From: CAZWSX01 sp964636985
Lineage (GTDB): Bacteria; Planctomycetota; Planctomycetia; Pirellulales; Pirellulaceae
Direction of reading: 5' to 3'
DNA: 64,000 bases
Assembly (NCBI GenBank): GCA_964636985.1
Contig: CAZWSX010000007.1
Location: 62,001 to 126,000 of the forward strand
Program-made: the position numbers and the translations under genes
Shown: positions 51,649 through 60,788 of the stretch, piece by piece
How positions within the stretch are numbered: position 1 is the stretch's first letter
Layout of the letters: each line of letters starts with the position of its first letter
The notes under the pieces: generated by a model
What the model saw: the letters and a program-made list of their open reading frames with translations, nothing else
Told to the model about the DNA's origin: nothing
Databases searched by the model: none

Positions 51649-52518
51649 TCACTTCGCCTCGGCCTCGGCAAACCCTGGGATCTTTGTCGCCAACAGTGCG
51701 AACTCCTCGCCCGTGATTTGGGTTTGCTCGAGCAGCTTCTCTTCTTTATCGGAATCGCCGACCTTGTTGTGTTCGGTGATCGAGAGGAAAAAGTTCGCGT
51801 TGTCGAAGTCGCCGTTATGGGTGCAGCCTTCTAGCTCATATTCGGAACGCGACGACTCAGCATCGGTGGTGCCGTACTCCGGCAGTTGAACGATGGCATC
51901 GATCGGCGAATCGGCTTGCAGCGCCGACAACACTTGGGGTCCCGAGCCAGCCGCGGCGTTAACGGTCTTTTTTGTCATCCATTTCTGGCATCGTTCGCAA
52001 TAGCCGCTATTGGCCGAGACGTATCCCGTAAAAGCGGCGCCGCCCGCGATCACCAGAAGTTCGATTGGCACGATGATCCAGTTCAGCACCGGACTCTGAA
52101 TCATGTTGCGCCGACGCTTGCCTAACGAGAACTTACGGGTGTTCACAATCTCGGACATCGCTCGCGGCAACTGATCGATTCGCACCGCCATCGTCGCGTC
52201 CTGTTTCCGAAAAGCCTCGTTCATCAGGAATTGTTCGAAGTACATGCCGCCGCCGATGGCGGCACCCAACAGGCTTCCGACCAGCAAACTTCGACAGTGC
52301 GCCCCCGTTACCAGACCCGCCGTTGCAATGGCGGCGACGACGACCATCCCGATGGCGAAAATAATTGGCAACCACATCAGCTGTTCGATCGACGCCGCAA
52401 TCAGCCCGAGCAACGCAACAACCAACAGTGCAGGGATCGGCACGACCACCAAGAATCGAGTCCAATCGACTCGTCCGCTGGGGTGGAATTTGGTTCGAGT
52501 CCGCGCAGATTCCGCCAT
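51649..52518 (-). CDS. Multi-span membrane protein of unknown function
   Basis: 289 residues from the ATG six bases after GGGAGGG. Two adjacent membrane helices (LVVVPIPALLVVALLGLIAA and LPIIFAIGMVVVAAIATAGL), a third with LLVGSLLGAAIGGGMYF, then a fourth near IIVPIELLVIAGGAAF, followed by a cytoplasmic or periplasmic C-terminal region with two Cys (CERCQKW) that could form a metal site. The acidic tail ends FALLATKIPGFAEAEAK. No known family recognised. Convergent with yggU, 9 bp between stops. Confidence 0.7.
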   Translation of the reverse strand: MAESARTRTKFHPSGRVDWTRFLVVVPIPALLVVALLGLIAASIEQLMWLPIIFAIGMVVVAAIATAGLVTGAHCRSLLVGSLLGAAIGGGMYFEQFLMNEAFRKQDATMAVRIDQLPRAMSEIVNTRKFSLGKRRRNMIQSPVLNWIIVPIELLVIAGGAAFTGYVSANSGYCERCQKWMTKKTVNAAAGSGPQVLSALQADSPIDAIVQLPEYGTTDAESSRSEYELEGCTHNGDFDNANFFLSITEHNKVGDSDKEEKLLEQTQITGEEFALLATKIPGFAEAEAK

Positions 52519-52597
52519 CGCCATCCCTCCCGAGTGAAACATCAGGCGGATTCTAAGGACAAACTCTGCGGAAAGCCAACGGGCGACAGAGACGTTG

Positions 52598-52816
52598 CTA
52601 CGCAGCCAGGCTGAATTCGGACGCTGGTGTTAAGCGAGATCCGCCTTGCGGCTTCGGATCTGGGCTGTGGTGCACCGGCGAAGCAGGCTCAGTCGTCGAG
52701 TTGCACAGCCATTGAAGCACCAGCCAGCCGCCCCAGACCAGCGCGATCGCCGGTGCTGCGGGAATGACGACCATCAAAGTGACGGCCAGTGCAATACGGT
52801 CCCAAATAAAGTGCAT
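52598..52816 (-). CDS. Small single-span membrane protein
   Basis: 72 residues from MHFIWDRIAL, with GGGGAAAG upstream. One long hydrophobic stretch (LAVTLMVVIPAAPAIALVWGGWLVLQWL) may make one or two tight helices. The Pro/Ser-rich tail is polar. Nothing recognised. Lies alone between the membrane protein and the divergent yceH gene. Confidence 0.5.
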   Translation of the reverse strand: MHFIWDRIALAVTLMVVIPAAPAIALVWGGWLVLQWLCNSTTEPASPVHHSPDPKPQGGSRLTPASEFSLAA

Positions 52817-53017
52817 AATCCATCTTTCCCCGCGAGCCATGCAGACTCGCTGGAGGATTTAGTGTCGCTGAGATGCACATGGGGTCAATCCCTCTAAGCG
52901 GGGAACTAACACAAACGAAACGGCAGTTGAGAAGTCGGCGCTCGTTTCTCGCATTGAAGCGTGGTTTCCGGCTGGAATTCCCACGCTGAATAGGAATCAC
53001 AAACAGGAATCATTGAA

Positions 53018-53785
53018 ATGGACGATACCGAGACCAAGCCCGGTCCCAAGTGGCAGCCTCTCAATTCACGCCAGCGCCGCCTGTTAGGGGTGCTCGTCGA
53101 AAAGGCCAAAACGACTCCCGACGTGTACCCGATGACGGTCAACGGGTTGGTGACCGGCGCGAATCAAAAAAGCAACCGCGACCCCGTGATGACGCTCGAC
53201 AGCGACGAGGTCGAAAAGGTTTTGGAAGAACTCCGCGCAGTAGGCGCCGTGACTGAAGTGCAGGGGACAGGGCGAACGCTCAAGTACCGGCATCAGATGT
53301 ACGAGTGGCTGGGCGTCGACAAAGTCGAATCGGCGGTCATGACCGAGTTGTTGCTGCGCGGCGAACAAACCCTCGGCGACCTGCGGGCTCGCGCCAGCCG
53401 CATGGAGCCCATCGCTGATTTGCCGACACTCAAACAAATCGTCGACAGCCTTTTGAAGAAAAACTTGATGATCGAACTGACCCCGCCGGGACGCGGCCAA
53501 GTGGTCTCGCACAACTTGTACAAAGAGCGGGAACTGCCTGAATTGCGCGCCCAGTACGCCAACCACAAAGGAGGCGAAGGCGACACCCCCTCGTCGAATC
53601 TCCCGATTGTCGATACTCATGCGCCCACCCCCTCGCGGCCAGCTTCCTCGGGACCGGCTTCTTCAGGAATCGTCACCCGTGACATGTTTGCCGAATTGGA
53701 AGTAGAGGTCGCCGAGATGCGCGCAGAGCTAGCGCGGATTCGCGAGCGGCTGACAAAACTGGAAGGCGGCGATGACAACGCCTGA
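53018..53785 (+). CDS. YceH/DUF480 family winged-helix protein
   Basis: 255 residues. The DUF480 core (about 10-170) has tandem winged helices: LNSRQRRLLGVLVEKAKTTPD, YPMTVNGLVTGANQKSNRDPV, and the second domain with VMTELLLRGEQTLGDLRARASRM. The family is DNA-binding in appearance with unknown regulon. An extra Ser/Pro/Thr-rich linker precedes a C-terminal heptad helix (FAELEVEVAEMRAELARIRERL) that looks like a coiled coil, so the protein may be dimeric. panC follows 63 bp downstream. Confidence 0.92.
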   Translation: MDDTETKPGPKWQPLNSRQRRLLGVLVEKAKTTPDVYPMTVNGLVTGANQKSNRDPVMTLDSDEVEKVLEELRAVGAVTEVQGTGRTLKYRHQMYEWLGVDKVESAVMTELLLRGEQTLGDLRARASRMEPIADLPTLKQIVDSLLKKNLMIELTPPGRGQVVSHNLYKERELPELRAQYANHKGGEGDTPSSNLPIVDTHAPTPSRPASSGPASSGIVTRDMFAELEVEVAEMRAELARIRERLTKLEGGDDNA

Positions 53786-53848
53786 GCCACCTTGTTGTGG
53801 GCGCGTCGCGGATAAAATGAAAACTGTAGTCTCCTCCCGCTTCTTTGT

Positions 53849-54727
53849 TTGACTGCTCACACCATGGTTGCGCTATTCGATACCATCGATGCGATGCGCC
53901 GACAGGTACGGTCGTGGAGAGTCGGCGGAAAGCGTGTCGGACTCGTTCCTACGATGGGGGCGTTGCATGCCGGGCATATCAGCCTGGTCGATGCCGCCCG
54001 GCGGACTTGCGATATCGTGGTGACCACGATCTTTGTGAACCCCACGCAGTTCAGTCCGACCGAAGACTTCGGGAAGTACCCGCGGACGCTCGATGCAGAC
54101 CGCGCGATGCTGGACACTGCAGGCTGCGATGCCGTGTTCGTGCCGTCGCCGGGCGAAATGTATCCGCCTGGCTACTCGACGTTTGTCGCGCCGCCGGCTT
54201 GTTCTCGAGTGCTGGAGGGAGAATTCCGCCCCGGGCATTTTCGCGGCGTGTGCAGCGTGGTCCTCAAGTTGTTTTTGGCGGTTCCGGCCGATGTCGCCGT
54301 CTTTGGTCAAAAGGACTTTCAGCAGGCGTTGGTGATCCGCAAGATGGTCGAGGATCTGAATCTGCCGATCGAGATCGAAGTACGGCCCACGGTCCGCGAA
54401 TTCGACGGTCTGGCCCTGAGTTCCCGTAACCGCTACCTTTCACCTACGGAGCGAAGCGTGGGGCTTTCGCTTTCGCGAGCCCTGCAGATCGCCGAATCGC
54501 GGCGCCAGGACCCGAGCGTCACGGTCGATCGACTTGAGTCGGCAATGCGCGAGGAACTCCGTAGCGCGGGCGTGCGACGCATCGACTATGCGACGATTCG
54601 CTCGCCGGAAACGCTCGAGCCGGTTGCCAATTCTCAGGAAGCCAGCGTTGGCTTGATTGCTTGCTTTGTCGGGACGACCCGGTTGATCGATAACCGCGTC
54701 TGGCCCTCGCTGCGAGCGCCAGCCTGA
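53849..54727 (+). CDS. panC: Pantothenate synthetase
   Basis: 292 residues. Condenses pantoate and beta-alanine with ATP to give pantothenate. Motifs: GLVPTMGALHAGHISLV (adenylating HIGH-type), FVNPTQF, VFGQKDFQQ, LSSRNRYLS and the C-terminal domain RIDYATIRSPETL. The TTG start is open; an ATG at 53864 gives a protein five residues shorter that still contains the first strand. The other pathway genes (panB, panD) are not in this window. Confidence 0.95.
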   Translation: MTAHTMVALFDTIDAMRRQVRSWRVGGKRVGLVPTMGALHAGHISLVDAARRTCDIVVTTIFVNPTQFSPTEDFGKYPRTLDADRAMLDTAGCDAVFVPSPGEMYPPGYSTFVAPPACSRVLEGEFRPGHFRGVCSVVLKLFLAVPADVAVFGQKDFQQALVIRKMVEDLNLPIEIEVRPTVREFDGLALSSRNRYLSPTERSVGLSLSRALQIAESRRQDPSVTVDRLESAMREELRSAGVRRIDYATIRSPETLEPVANSQEASVGLIACFVGTTRLIDNRVWPSLRAPA

Positions 54728-54735
54728 TCTTGATG

Positions 54736-55470
54736 TTAAGCCTTTGGAAAAACGGTCTTCATTAAGTCGACCGCGCCAAGGGGCTTAGGATTAACGAACG
54801 TTTCGCCAGCGCGAAATCCTGCGGCGGCACCAGCGATCATGGCAGCGCCGCGGATCCGTTCGAAGACGTGCGCCTTGGCTGGCGGAAACTGCGTTGCATA
54901 GCAGCGAACCGATTCAAGCTTGGTCTCCAGCGTCGAACTAATGTCGACCGTGAATTGCCCTGCGTATCCTTCGAGACGCTGGGGTTCGAAGGCCAGGCGA
55001 AAGTAAAGTTGCACCGGAATCGTGTGCACAGGCAGGTTGTCGAATTCCTGGTCCCACTTGGTAAGCCGCGAGTAGAAGACTGCCGCATCCGTAATTTGCA
55101 TCGCCTGCCAGTGGTCAGGCGAGGCTCCCGGAGTCTTGTCGCCGAACCCGATGACGACTTTCGGCTTGTAGCGACGGAACTCCTTGGCCAAGGCGACGCG
55201 AGCCTCGTACGTGTCGAACAACCGGCGATTGGGAAGATCGAGCGTCCGCCGAACATGGACTCCCAACGCCTTGGCAGCGGCCTCGGCTTCGGCCAGGCGG
55301 ACATTGGGGCTTGGTGAGCCGGGCGTCGGCTCCCCATCTGTCAAATCGATGATGCCGACCTTGTAGCCCTGGCGAACCAGCATCGCTAGCGTGCCGCCGC
55401 AGGCGATCTCGACATCGTCGGGATGAGCGCCAACTGCCAAAACGTCTAGTTCCAAGCTGGGCTGCGACAT
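54736..55470 (-). CDS. LmbE/PIG-L family deacetylase, BshB1-like
   Basis: 244 residues from MSQPSLELDV, with AGGA 12 bases upstream. The zinc site motif is GAHPDDVEIACGGTLA; the second His/Asp region is SPDHWQAM. The sequence DGEPTPGSPSPNVRLAEAEAAAKALG and the KWDQEF region resemble bacillithiol-type N-acetylglucosaminyl-malate deacetylases (BshB1). No bshA or bshC is present in the window, so the role in low-molecular-weight thiol synthesis is not shown. A clean inverted repeat lies about 30 bp upstream of the start. Convergent with panC. Confidence 0.85.
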   Translation of the reverse strand: MSQPSLELDVLAVGAHPDDVEIACGGTLAMLVRQGYKVGIIDLTDGEPTPGSPSPNVRLAEAEAAAKALGVHVRRTLDLPNRRLFDTYEARVALAKEFRRYKPKVVIGFGDKTPGASPDHWQAMQITDAAVFYSRLTKWDQEFDNLPVHTIPVQLYFRLAFEPQRLEGYAGQFTVDISSTLETKLESVRCYATQFPPAKAHVFERIRGAAMIAGAAAGFRAGETFVNPKPLGAVDLMKTVFPKA

Positions 55471-55488
55471 GACCAGATTTTCCTGCAT

Positions 55489-55979
55489 TGGGAGGTCACT
55501 TTGAAATTATTTCAAAGTTTTCTTTTGGGGCGAATGCGACGCCTGCAAACTTAGTCTTTGAACCTTGTTGGGACGAGTGGCGTCCCTTGTCGTCGTGCTC
55601 GCTGAGTTGACCCTTATTTCCCACCTGGAGCGTGGATTAGCTCAAAAAAATGTCGAAAAAGTTTTCTCGTGCAAAAGCCACAGCTATGAAAGCAAACCAC
55701 CCTACGGTGACTTGAGTGCCAAGGGCAAGCACTGATGCCAGTAAATCCGAATTCAATTGCGCGATGACCGCCATTAGTCGTTTGGCCTCGTTTATTGCGG
55801 CAATTCACACTATCCAGTGCCGCTATCGTGGGTTAGCAATTATCAATCCTGGGAATGCTGAACATTGGCATCATGACGTTTTGCTATTGACCGGTGATTT
55901 ACGCTCCGATAGTTATTGAGTAGAGAAACCGCGTGGCCTCACTCGAAAATACTTGACTTCACCAAGATGGGGGTGTCCA
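55489..55979. other. AT-richer intergenic stretch without a convincing gene
   Basis: About 490 bp divergent between the deacetylase gene and a small exported-protein gene. It holds the CTTTGAAA-N3-TTTCAAAG element; frames of 60-70 codons on either strand have no protein-like properties. Its lower GC than the surroundings suggests two promoters, or past insertion. Confidence 0.5.
55499..55517. promoter_or_regulatory. Inverted repeat upstream of the PIG-L deacetylase gene
   Basis: CTTTGAAA-TTA-TTTCAAAG, a perfect 8-bp inverted repeat with a 3-nt spacer, about 29 bp before the deacetylase start. Position and symmetry fit a repressor operator. The factor is unknown. Confidence 0.4.
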
Positions 55980-56522
55980 GTGAGCCCTATTGCTCTAGGC
56001 CTTTGTTTAACGCTTTCGACAGTCGGTCTTAACCCAGTAGATGACGTCACACGGGATGAAGTCGACCTGGTCGAGATCAACCATTTCCACGACGAGCACG
56101 GACGGCTCGTTTTCGACCAGATCATTTTCTATGACTGGTGCAACGAGAAATGCCGCTTTCAAGTCCGGGCCTGGCGCCTGCTGAAAACGGCCGCCCAAAT
56201 GCCCCGTCGCGATCTGCGGAACAACGGCTACATCGCGATGTGGCGCGATGGGGATGTCACCCGCGAAGTGCAAGCGAAGTCGATGCGCGAATCGTGGACA
56301 CAGTACGATCCCGAGCAGTCGGAACGGAAGTATCTAGCCGATACGCGGCGGCGAGAATTGACCAAGCCGAAGTCGCCGATCGATGTTCCGCGGCGCCCGC
56401 CACGAACCACACCCGAGCCAGGCAGCAGCAATGCTCCTTCGACGGCCGCGGCACCGACGCCTGCTGCAACTCCTGCCGCTTCAGCGCCGCAGATTGCAGC
56501 GCGGCAAGACCAAGGGCGCTAG
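55980..56522 (+). CDS. Exported protein of unknown function
   Basis: 180 residues from a GTG preceded by GGGGG; a TTG nine codons earlier is possible. A short hydrophobic leader (SPIALGLCLTLSTVG) may be a signal peptide. The core is VDLVEINHFHDEHGRLVFDQ, then IIFYDWCNEKCRFQVRAW, with several acidic and His residues, and then DGDVTREVQAKSMRESW. The last 50 residues are a Pro/Ala/Thr-rich disordered tail. No family recognised, though similar secreted proteins are common in planctomycetes. A terminator follows. Confidence 0.65.
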   Translation: MSPIALGLCLTLSTVGLNPVDDVTRDEVDLVEINHFHDEHGRLVFDQIIFYDWCNEKCRFQVRAWRLLKTAAQMPRRDLRNNGYIAMWRDGDVTREVQAKSMRESWTQYDPEQSERKYLADTRRRELTKPKSPIDVPRRPPRTTPEPGSSNAPSTAAAPTPAATPAASAPQIAARQDQGR

Positions 56523-56947
56523 ATACCGGGCAGAGAAATAGACGTCTTTGCCAGGCGACCAAGGGCCCTCACGCAGGCCCTTGGTTGATTCGTTTCCCGC
56601 GATTCCATCTTTTGCACATCTCTTGAAGATCGCGGGTTCGCGCAAAAGCTATGGCTGTCACAGCCACGGCATTTCTTACTGAATATCCATCCTCGGCGCG
56701 GCGGAAATGGCCGTCAAAATTGGCGCGCAGTATGCAAATGAACCGGTCCGTATGTGTTCGCGTAGCAATTTTGGCAGCACTGTCATGCTGAGGCGGCCGA
56801 ACCACGGTTCGCCCACTGCGAATGCTATCGTCGACTGAGCTAGACCCGCCCGCGCTCGACGATCTTAATTAGGGAAGGGTTGATCTTTTGGGCCCGTGCC
56901 GTCATCCAACGCGCAAGGGCCCGAAGCCATTTATAGGAAGTTGTCTG
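56523..56947. other. Intergenic region ahead of htrA
   Basis: 425 bp containing the terminator above and the htrA leader. No -35/-10 pair with good spacing was found. An 78-codon minus-strand frame here looks like chance. Confidence 0.5.
56559..56584 (+). terminator. Probable terminator after the exported-protein gene
   Basis: Stem CCAAGGGCC / GGCCCTTGG (9 bp) with an 8-nt loop, followed by TTGATTCGTTT, 37 bp beyond the stop. The T-tract is weak. Confidence 0.6.
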
Positions 56948-58510
56948 ATGAGCGCAAATCAACAACGATCGGTTTGGACGTACGCCTTTGTTACATCGGT
57001 AGCGACGGCAGGATTGATGACCGTGGTTCTCACCACCAACGGATTGGTTCGCCCCGCCGGGGCCGATCCGCGCGTGAGCAGTAGCGCGGCGCGCGAGCAA
57101 GCGCTGACCCATGCCAACGATCTTTCGGCGGCCTTTCGCATGGCGGCCAACGATGTCTCGCCCGCGGTGGTGACCATTACGCACACGCCGAAAGCGATCA
57201 CAGTCAAAAACGACAAGAGTTCTCCGAAACGGCCGCAAGGTCGCTCGCGCATGCCCGATGAACTCAAAGATATGGACCCGCTGTTCAAGCGATTCTTCGA
57301 AGAAGGTCCCGGCACGGACGACGACTCGCCTCAGTTTCGTCAACGCATGCGTCCCAGCAGTGGTTCGGGCGTGATCATCGACCCCAAGGGCGTGATCCTC
57401 ACGAACAACCACGTGGTGGCCGGCGGCGGCGAAGTGATGGTTCAACTCGCCGACGGCCGCGAATTTCCCGCAACCGAAGTCCTCACCGACCCCGATACCG
57501 ACATCGCCGTGGTCAAGATCAACGCTGGCGGCCAACTGCCGCATGCTCGCTTGGGCAACAGCGATAACGTGCAAGTAGGCGACTGGGTGATCGCTGTCGG
57601 TCAACCCTTCAACCTTTCTGGAACGGTAACTGCCGGGATCATCAGCTCGAAGCAACGTGGGCTTGGCATCACCGAGCAAGAAGAGTTTTTGCAAACCGAT
57701 GCCGCCATTAATCCGGGTAACAGTGGTGGCCCGCTGGTGAATCTGGCCGGTGAAGTGGTCGGCATCAACACGGCTATTTCGTCGACGAGCGGCGGCTACC
57801 AAGGCATTGGTTTCGCCGTCCCTGTCAATTTGGCGAAGTGGGTTGCCGAGCAACTGCAACACGATGGCAAGGTCCAACGCTCGTACTTGGGTGTGGGCAT
57901 CCATCAAGTGGACCAGGATCTCGCCAACAACCTTGGCATGACGCTGCCTCGCGGGGCGGTTGTGACCGATGTTCGTAGCGGTTCACCTGCCGATAAAGCA
58001 GGGATCAAGGTGGAAGACGTGATCGTCGATTACGGCGGCGTCGAAATCCATGGACCCAAAGAACTGTCGTCGATCGCTCAGCGTTCGCCTGTCGGAAGCA
58101 AGCAGACGGTTGTGGTGATGCGTGACGGAAAGAAAGTTCCGCTGACGGTGACCGTCGATGCGATGCCCAACGGTTTTCGCACGGCCGCGACCAAACGTGG
58201 CCAGGTGGAAGTAGGCGAAAGCGTCGATATCAAGACGTACGGCGTGGCCGTGACCGAAGTCACGACCGACGTCGCCGAGAAACTCGGTCAAAAGACTCCG
58301 CAAGGCGTTTTGATCACGAACGTCGAAGAAGGTAGCATCGCCGCGAAGGCAGGTTTGACCGAAGGGACCGTGATCGAACGAGTAGGCAACACGCCAGTTC
58401 GTTCGGTTGCGGAAGCGAAAGAACTCCTTTCGAAAGAGCCGGGGCCGCGCGGTCTGCTGCTCTTGGTGCGAACGGTTGAAGGAACCCGCTTTGTGGTTCT
58501 CAAAGGCTAA
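56948..58510 (+). CDS. Do-family periplasmic serine protease with two PDZ domains
   Basis: 520 residues from MSANQQRSVW, with AGGAAG eight bases upstream; a longer frame start 20 codons earlier was rejected. N-terminal membrane anchor or signal (AFVTSVATAGLMTVVLTTNG). Trypsin-like domain with the triad His155 (TNNHVV), Asp185 (TDIAVV) and Ser259 (NPGNSGGPL). PDZ1 around YLGVGIHQVDQDLAN ... KAGIKVEDVIV, PDZ2 around VLITNVEEGSIAAKAGLTE. DegP/DegQ-type quality control of envelope proteins is the expected role. Single gene with its own terminator. Confidence 0.95.
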   Translation: MSANQQRSVWTYAFVTSVATAGLMTVVLTTNGLVRPAGADPRVSSSAAREQALTHANDLSAAFRMAANDVSPAVVTITHTPKAITVKNDKSSPKRPQGRSRMPDELKDMDPLFKRFFEEGPGTDDDSPQFRQRMRPSSGSGVIIDPKGVILTNNHVVAGGGEVMVQLADGREFPATEVLTDPDTDIAVVKINAGGQLPHARLGNSDNVQVGDWVIAVGQPFNLSGTVTAGIISSKQRGLGITEQEEFLQTDAAINPGNSGGPLVNLAGEVVGINTAISSTSGGYQGIGFAVPVNLAKWVAEQLQHDGKVQRSYLGVGIHQVDQDLANNLGMTLPRGAVVTDVRSGSPADKAGIKVEDVIVDYGGVEIHGPKELSSIAQRSPVGSKQTVVVMRDGKKVPLTVTVDAMPNGFRTAATKRGQVEVGESVDIKTYGVAVTEVTTDVAEKLGQKTPQGVLITNVEEGSIAAKAGLTEGTVIERVGNTPVRSVAEAKELLSKEPGPRGLLLLVRTVEGTRFVVLKG

Positions 58511-58541
58511 CGTTCGACCGACGGCTGATTAAGTAGAAAAC

Positions 58542-58571
58542 GAAGGGCTGGAGAAGACTCTCCAGCCCTTC
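58542..58571. terminator. Bidirectional terminator between htrA-like gene and miaE
   Basis: Perfect 13-bp stem GAAGGGCTGGAGA / TCTCCAGCCCTTC with loop AGAC. On the plus strand CTGTTTCTT follows; on the minus strand GTTTTCTACTT follows. It serves both convergent genes. Confidence 0.88.
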
Positions 58572-58583
58572 CTGTTTCTTGAG

Positions 58584-59159
58584 TTAACTGTGCATACGCG
58601 GGAATGGGTCTCCTTCGGCAATGATGGCCGCTTCAGCCGCCGAGAGTTCCGCTAAGCGAGTACGCACTTCTTCTTCGTCACCGTAATCAAGTGCCAATTT
58701 GACGTAGGTGCTGTGGTGCCGTGCTTCGGATTCGAAGAGGCTCCCGTAAAACGTGCGCAGTTGTTCGTCTTGCACGTGCTCGCTAAGGGCCTTAAACCGC
58801 TCGCAACTGCGGGCCTCGATCAAGCCGGCAACGAGTAACCGGTCGATCGCCTTCTGCGGCTCCTGTTTTCGGACGAGGTCGTTCAGCTTGCGGCCATAGC
58901 TGCTGGGAGCCAATCGTTTGAAGCGAATGCCTCGCTCTTTGAGGATATCGAGCACCTGATGGAAGTGGGTGAGTTCCTCTTGGACGATCTCAGTCATCGC
59001 TTGCGTGAGCGGGACGTTGTCGACGTATGCGAAGAGCAGGTTCATGGCCGTGCCCGCAGCCTTCTTTTCGCAGTGGGCATGGTCGATCAGGATGTCGACC
59101 AGTCCTTCGTCGACCTGGTCGAGCCACCGCCGGCTCGTTTCACTTTGCAGACTGAGCAT
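58584..59159 (-). CDS. miaE: tRNA-(ms2io6A)-hydroxylase
   Basis: 191 residues. Carboxylate-bridged diiron hydroxylase of the ferritin-like fold that hydroxylates the isopentenyl group of ms2i6A37 in tRNA. Diiron ligands are visible in IDHAHCEKKAAGTAM, VQEELTHFHQVLD, EARSCERFKAL and ESEARHHSTYVKL. Three bases separate its ATG from the stop of maf upstream, giving a two-gene transcription unit. The partner genes miaA and miaB are not in the window. Confidence 0.92.
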   Translation of the reverse strand: MLSLQSETSRRWLDQVDEGLVDILIDHAHCEKKAAGTAMNLLFAYVDNVPLTQAMTEIVQEELTHFHQVLDILKERGIRFKRLAPSSYGRKLNDLVRKQEPQKAIDRLLVAGLIEARSCERFKALSEHVQDEQLRTFYGSLFESEARHHSTYVKLALDYGDEEEVRTRLAELSAAEAAIIAEGDPFPRMHS

Positions 59160-59162
59160 CGA

Positions 59163-59774
59163 TCAACCTTCCGATTTTTGTCCGGCACTGTCGACTTCGA
59201 ACAGGCGGATCATCCGCTGCAGCAATTCCATGGGGAGGCCGACTACATTCGACTCGCTTCCCGAAATGATGCGCACCCAATCGAGGCCGTCCTGGTAGCC
59301 AAACGCACCTGCCTTTCCTTCCCATTGCATGGTATCGAGGTAGGCCTCGATGTCGGCGCTGGTCCGCTTTTCCATGATGAGATAGGTGACGTCGACCAGG
59401 ACCCGCGCACCATCGCCCGGCTTGGGCCACAGGCACAGGCCGCTGTAGACACGGTGCTCGCGGCTGCTTAACCGGCGGAGCATCTCGGCGGCATGCTCGC
59501 GGTTCTGGGGCTTGCCGAGGATTTGCCCGCAACACTCGGCGACGGTGTCGCAGCCGAGCACCAGACACGGCCCATCGGCCGGCTGGATCCTTCGCGCGAC
59601 GTCCGCCGCCTTTTGCCAAGCGAGACGGGCGACCATCTCAGGTGGCGTTTCGCGGCTGCAAATTCCACATTCGGCGGTGTCGGCAGGCGCGAGAACTTCA
59701 AAGTTGTAACCGGCATCCCGCAGCAATTGTTTCCGTCGCGGAGACGAACTGGCCAGGATGAGTCGCCGTGTCAT
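59163..59774 (-). CDS. Maf family nucleotide pyrophosphatase
   Basis: 203 residues from MTRRLILASSSPRRKQLL; the frame runs further upstream, but the Maf signature begins here. Motifs: ASSSPRRKQLL, GCDTVAECCGQILGKP, HRVYSGLC and YQDGLDWVRIISGSESNVVGLP. Maf proteins hydrolyse nucleoside triphosphates, including modified ones, to monophosphates. Upstream partner of miaE. Divergent from the pseudouridine synthase gene, 122 bp apart. The canonical Maf motif G(A/K)YGIQG is present as GAFGYQDG. Confidence 0.93.
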   Translation of the reverse strand: MTRRLILASSSPRRKQLLRDAGYNFEVLAPADTAECGICSRETPPEMVARLAWQKAADVARRIQPADGPCLVLGCDTVAECCGQILGKPQNREHAAEMLRRLSSREHRVYSGLCLWPKPGDGARVLVDVTYLIMEKRTSADIEAYLDTMQWEGKAGAFGYQDGLDWVRIISGSESNVVGLPMELLQRMIRLFEVDSAGQKSEG

Positions 59775-59896
59775 GTTGTGTCGGATCGAAGTCTTAAAGG
59801 CGGGGATGGGGCGGTCAAATCTTTTCGCAAGTGTACACTGGCAGGTAGATTTCGCCATTGGCGAGCCGCCCGCCCTGCCACTTTGAACCTCGCGAC

Positions 59897-60592
59897 ATGA
59901 CTCAGCCGCCATTTCCCATTTTGTACGAAGACAATCACCTGTTGGTGATCGACAAGCCGGCTGGTTTGCCGACACAAGGCGCGTTGCCTGGCGAACCAAG
60001 CGTTGTCGAATTGGCGAAGGACTACATCGGCCACAAGTACAACAAACCGGGAAACGTTTACTTGGGCGTCGTCAGCCGGCTCGATCGGTTAGTCAGCGGC
60101 GTCCTGGTGTTGGCGAGAACCTCCAAAGCGGCCGCCCGATTGACGGAGCAATTTCGCGAGCAGGCCACCGGGAAAGAGTATTGGGCGGTTGTCGAAAAGA
60201 TGCCGCCCAAGCCGCGTGATACGCTCGTCGATTGGGTCGTGAAGGATGATGCCGCCCATCGAATGCGGATCGTCGCAGCCAATTCGCCGGGAACTCAAAG
60301 GGCGGAACTCTCGTACACCGTACTGAAATCCTTGCCGGTTGGGGCATTGGTTGAAGTCATGCTCAAAACAGGCCGTAAGCACCAGATCCGGCTCCAACTG
60401 GCCGGAATCGACTGTCCGGTTTTTGGTGACACGAAATATGGTGCCGCGTCGTCGTCGCTGCCGTATTTTCGGCAGGCGATTGCGTTGCACGCCCGGTCGC
60501 TTTCGATCGAGCATCCGACGCTAAAAACGCCGCTTCAGTGGACGGCCCCGCTGCCGGCGGAATGGGTGAAACTCGGAATTATCGAGACGTGA
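59897..60592 (+). CDS. RluA-family RNA pseudouridine synthase
   Basis: 231 residues from MTQPPFPILYED. Catalytic Asp in VSRLDRLVSGVLVLAR (usual HRLDxxTSG; here S replaces H and V replaces T); KEYWAVVEKMP; TGRKHQIRLQLA; GDTKYG. No S4 domain is visible, so it belongs to the shorter class. It isomerises U to pseudouridine in rRNA or tRNA; the exact target is unknown. A 196-bp gene-free spacer with no clear element separates it from the kinase. Confidence 0.9.
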   Translation: MTQPPFPILYEDNHLLVIDKPAGLPTQGALPGEPSVVELAKDYIGHKYNKPGNVYLGVVSRLDRLVSGVLVLARTSKAAARLTEQFREQATGKEYWAVVEKMPPKPRDTLVDWVVKDDAAHRMRIVAANSPGTQRAELSYTVLKSLPVGALVEVMLKTGRKHQIRLQLAGIDCPVFGDTKYGAASSSLPYFRQAIALHARSLSIEHPTLKTPLQWTAPLPAEWVKLGIIET

Positions 60593-60788
60593 GGGAACTC
60601 AAAATTCGGCTCCGGATTCCAATTCTCGCAGCGAAGCCGGTTTATGAGACGCCAGCACATTACATAGGCGTGAAATCTCGGTATTTTGTTAGTTGCCAAA
60701 GCAACTTTTCGAGGCTGGAATAGAGTAGGGACAGGGGCTGATTCGGGCGTTCCGTTTTGGCCGCGGCCAGTTACGTAGGGATTTGTCC

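Noticed and set aside
55614..55919. Short frames on both strands in the AT-richer spacer
   Set aside because: 60-70 codons, no RBS, no hydrophobic leader or domain; the spacer looks non-coding.
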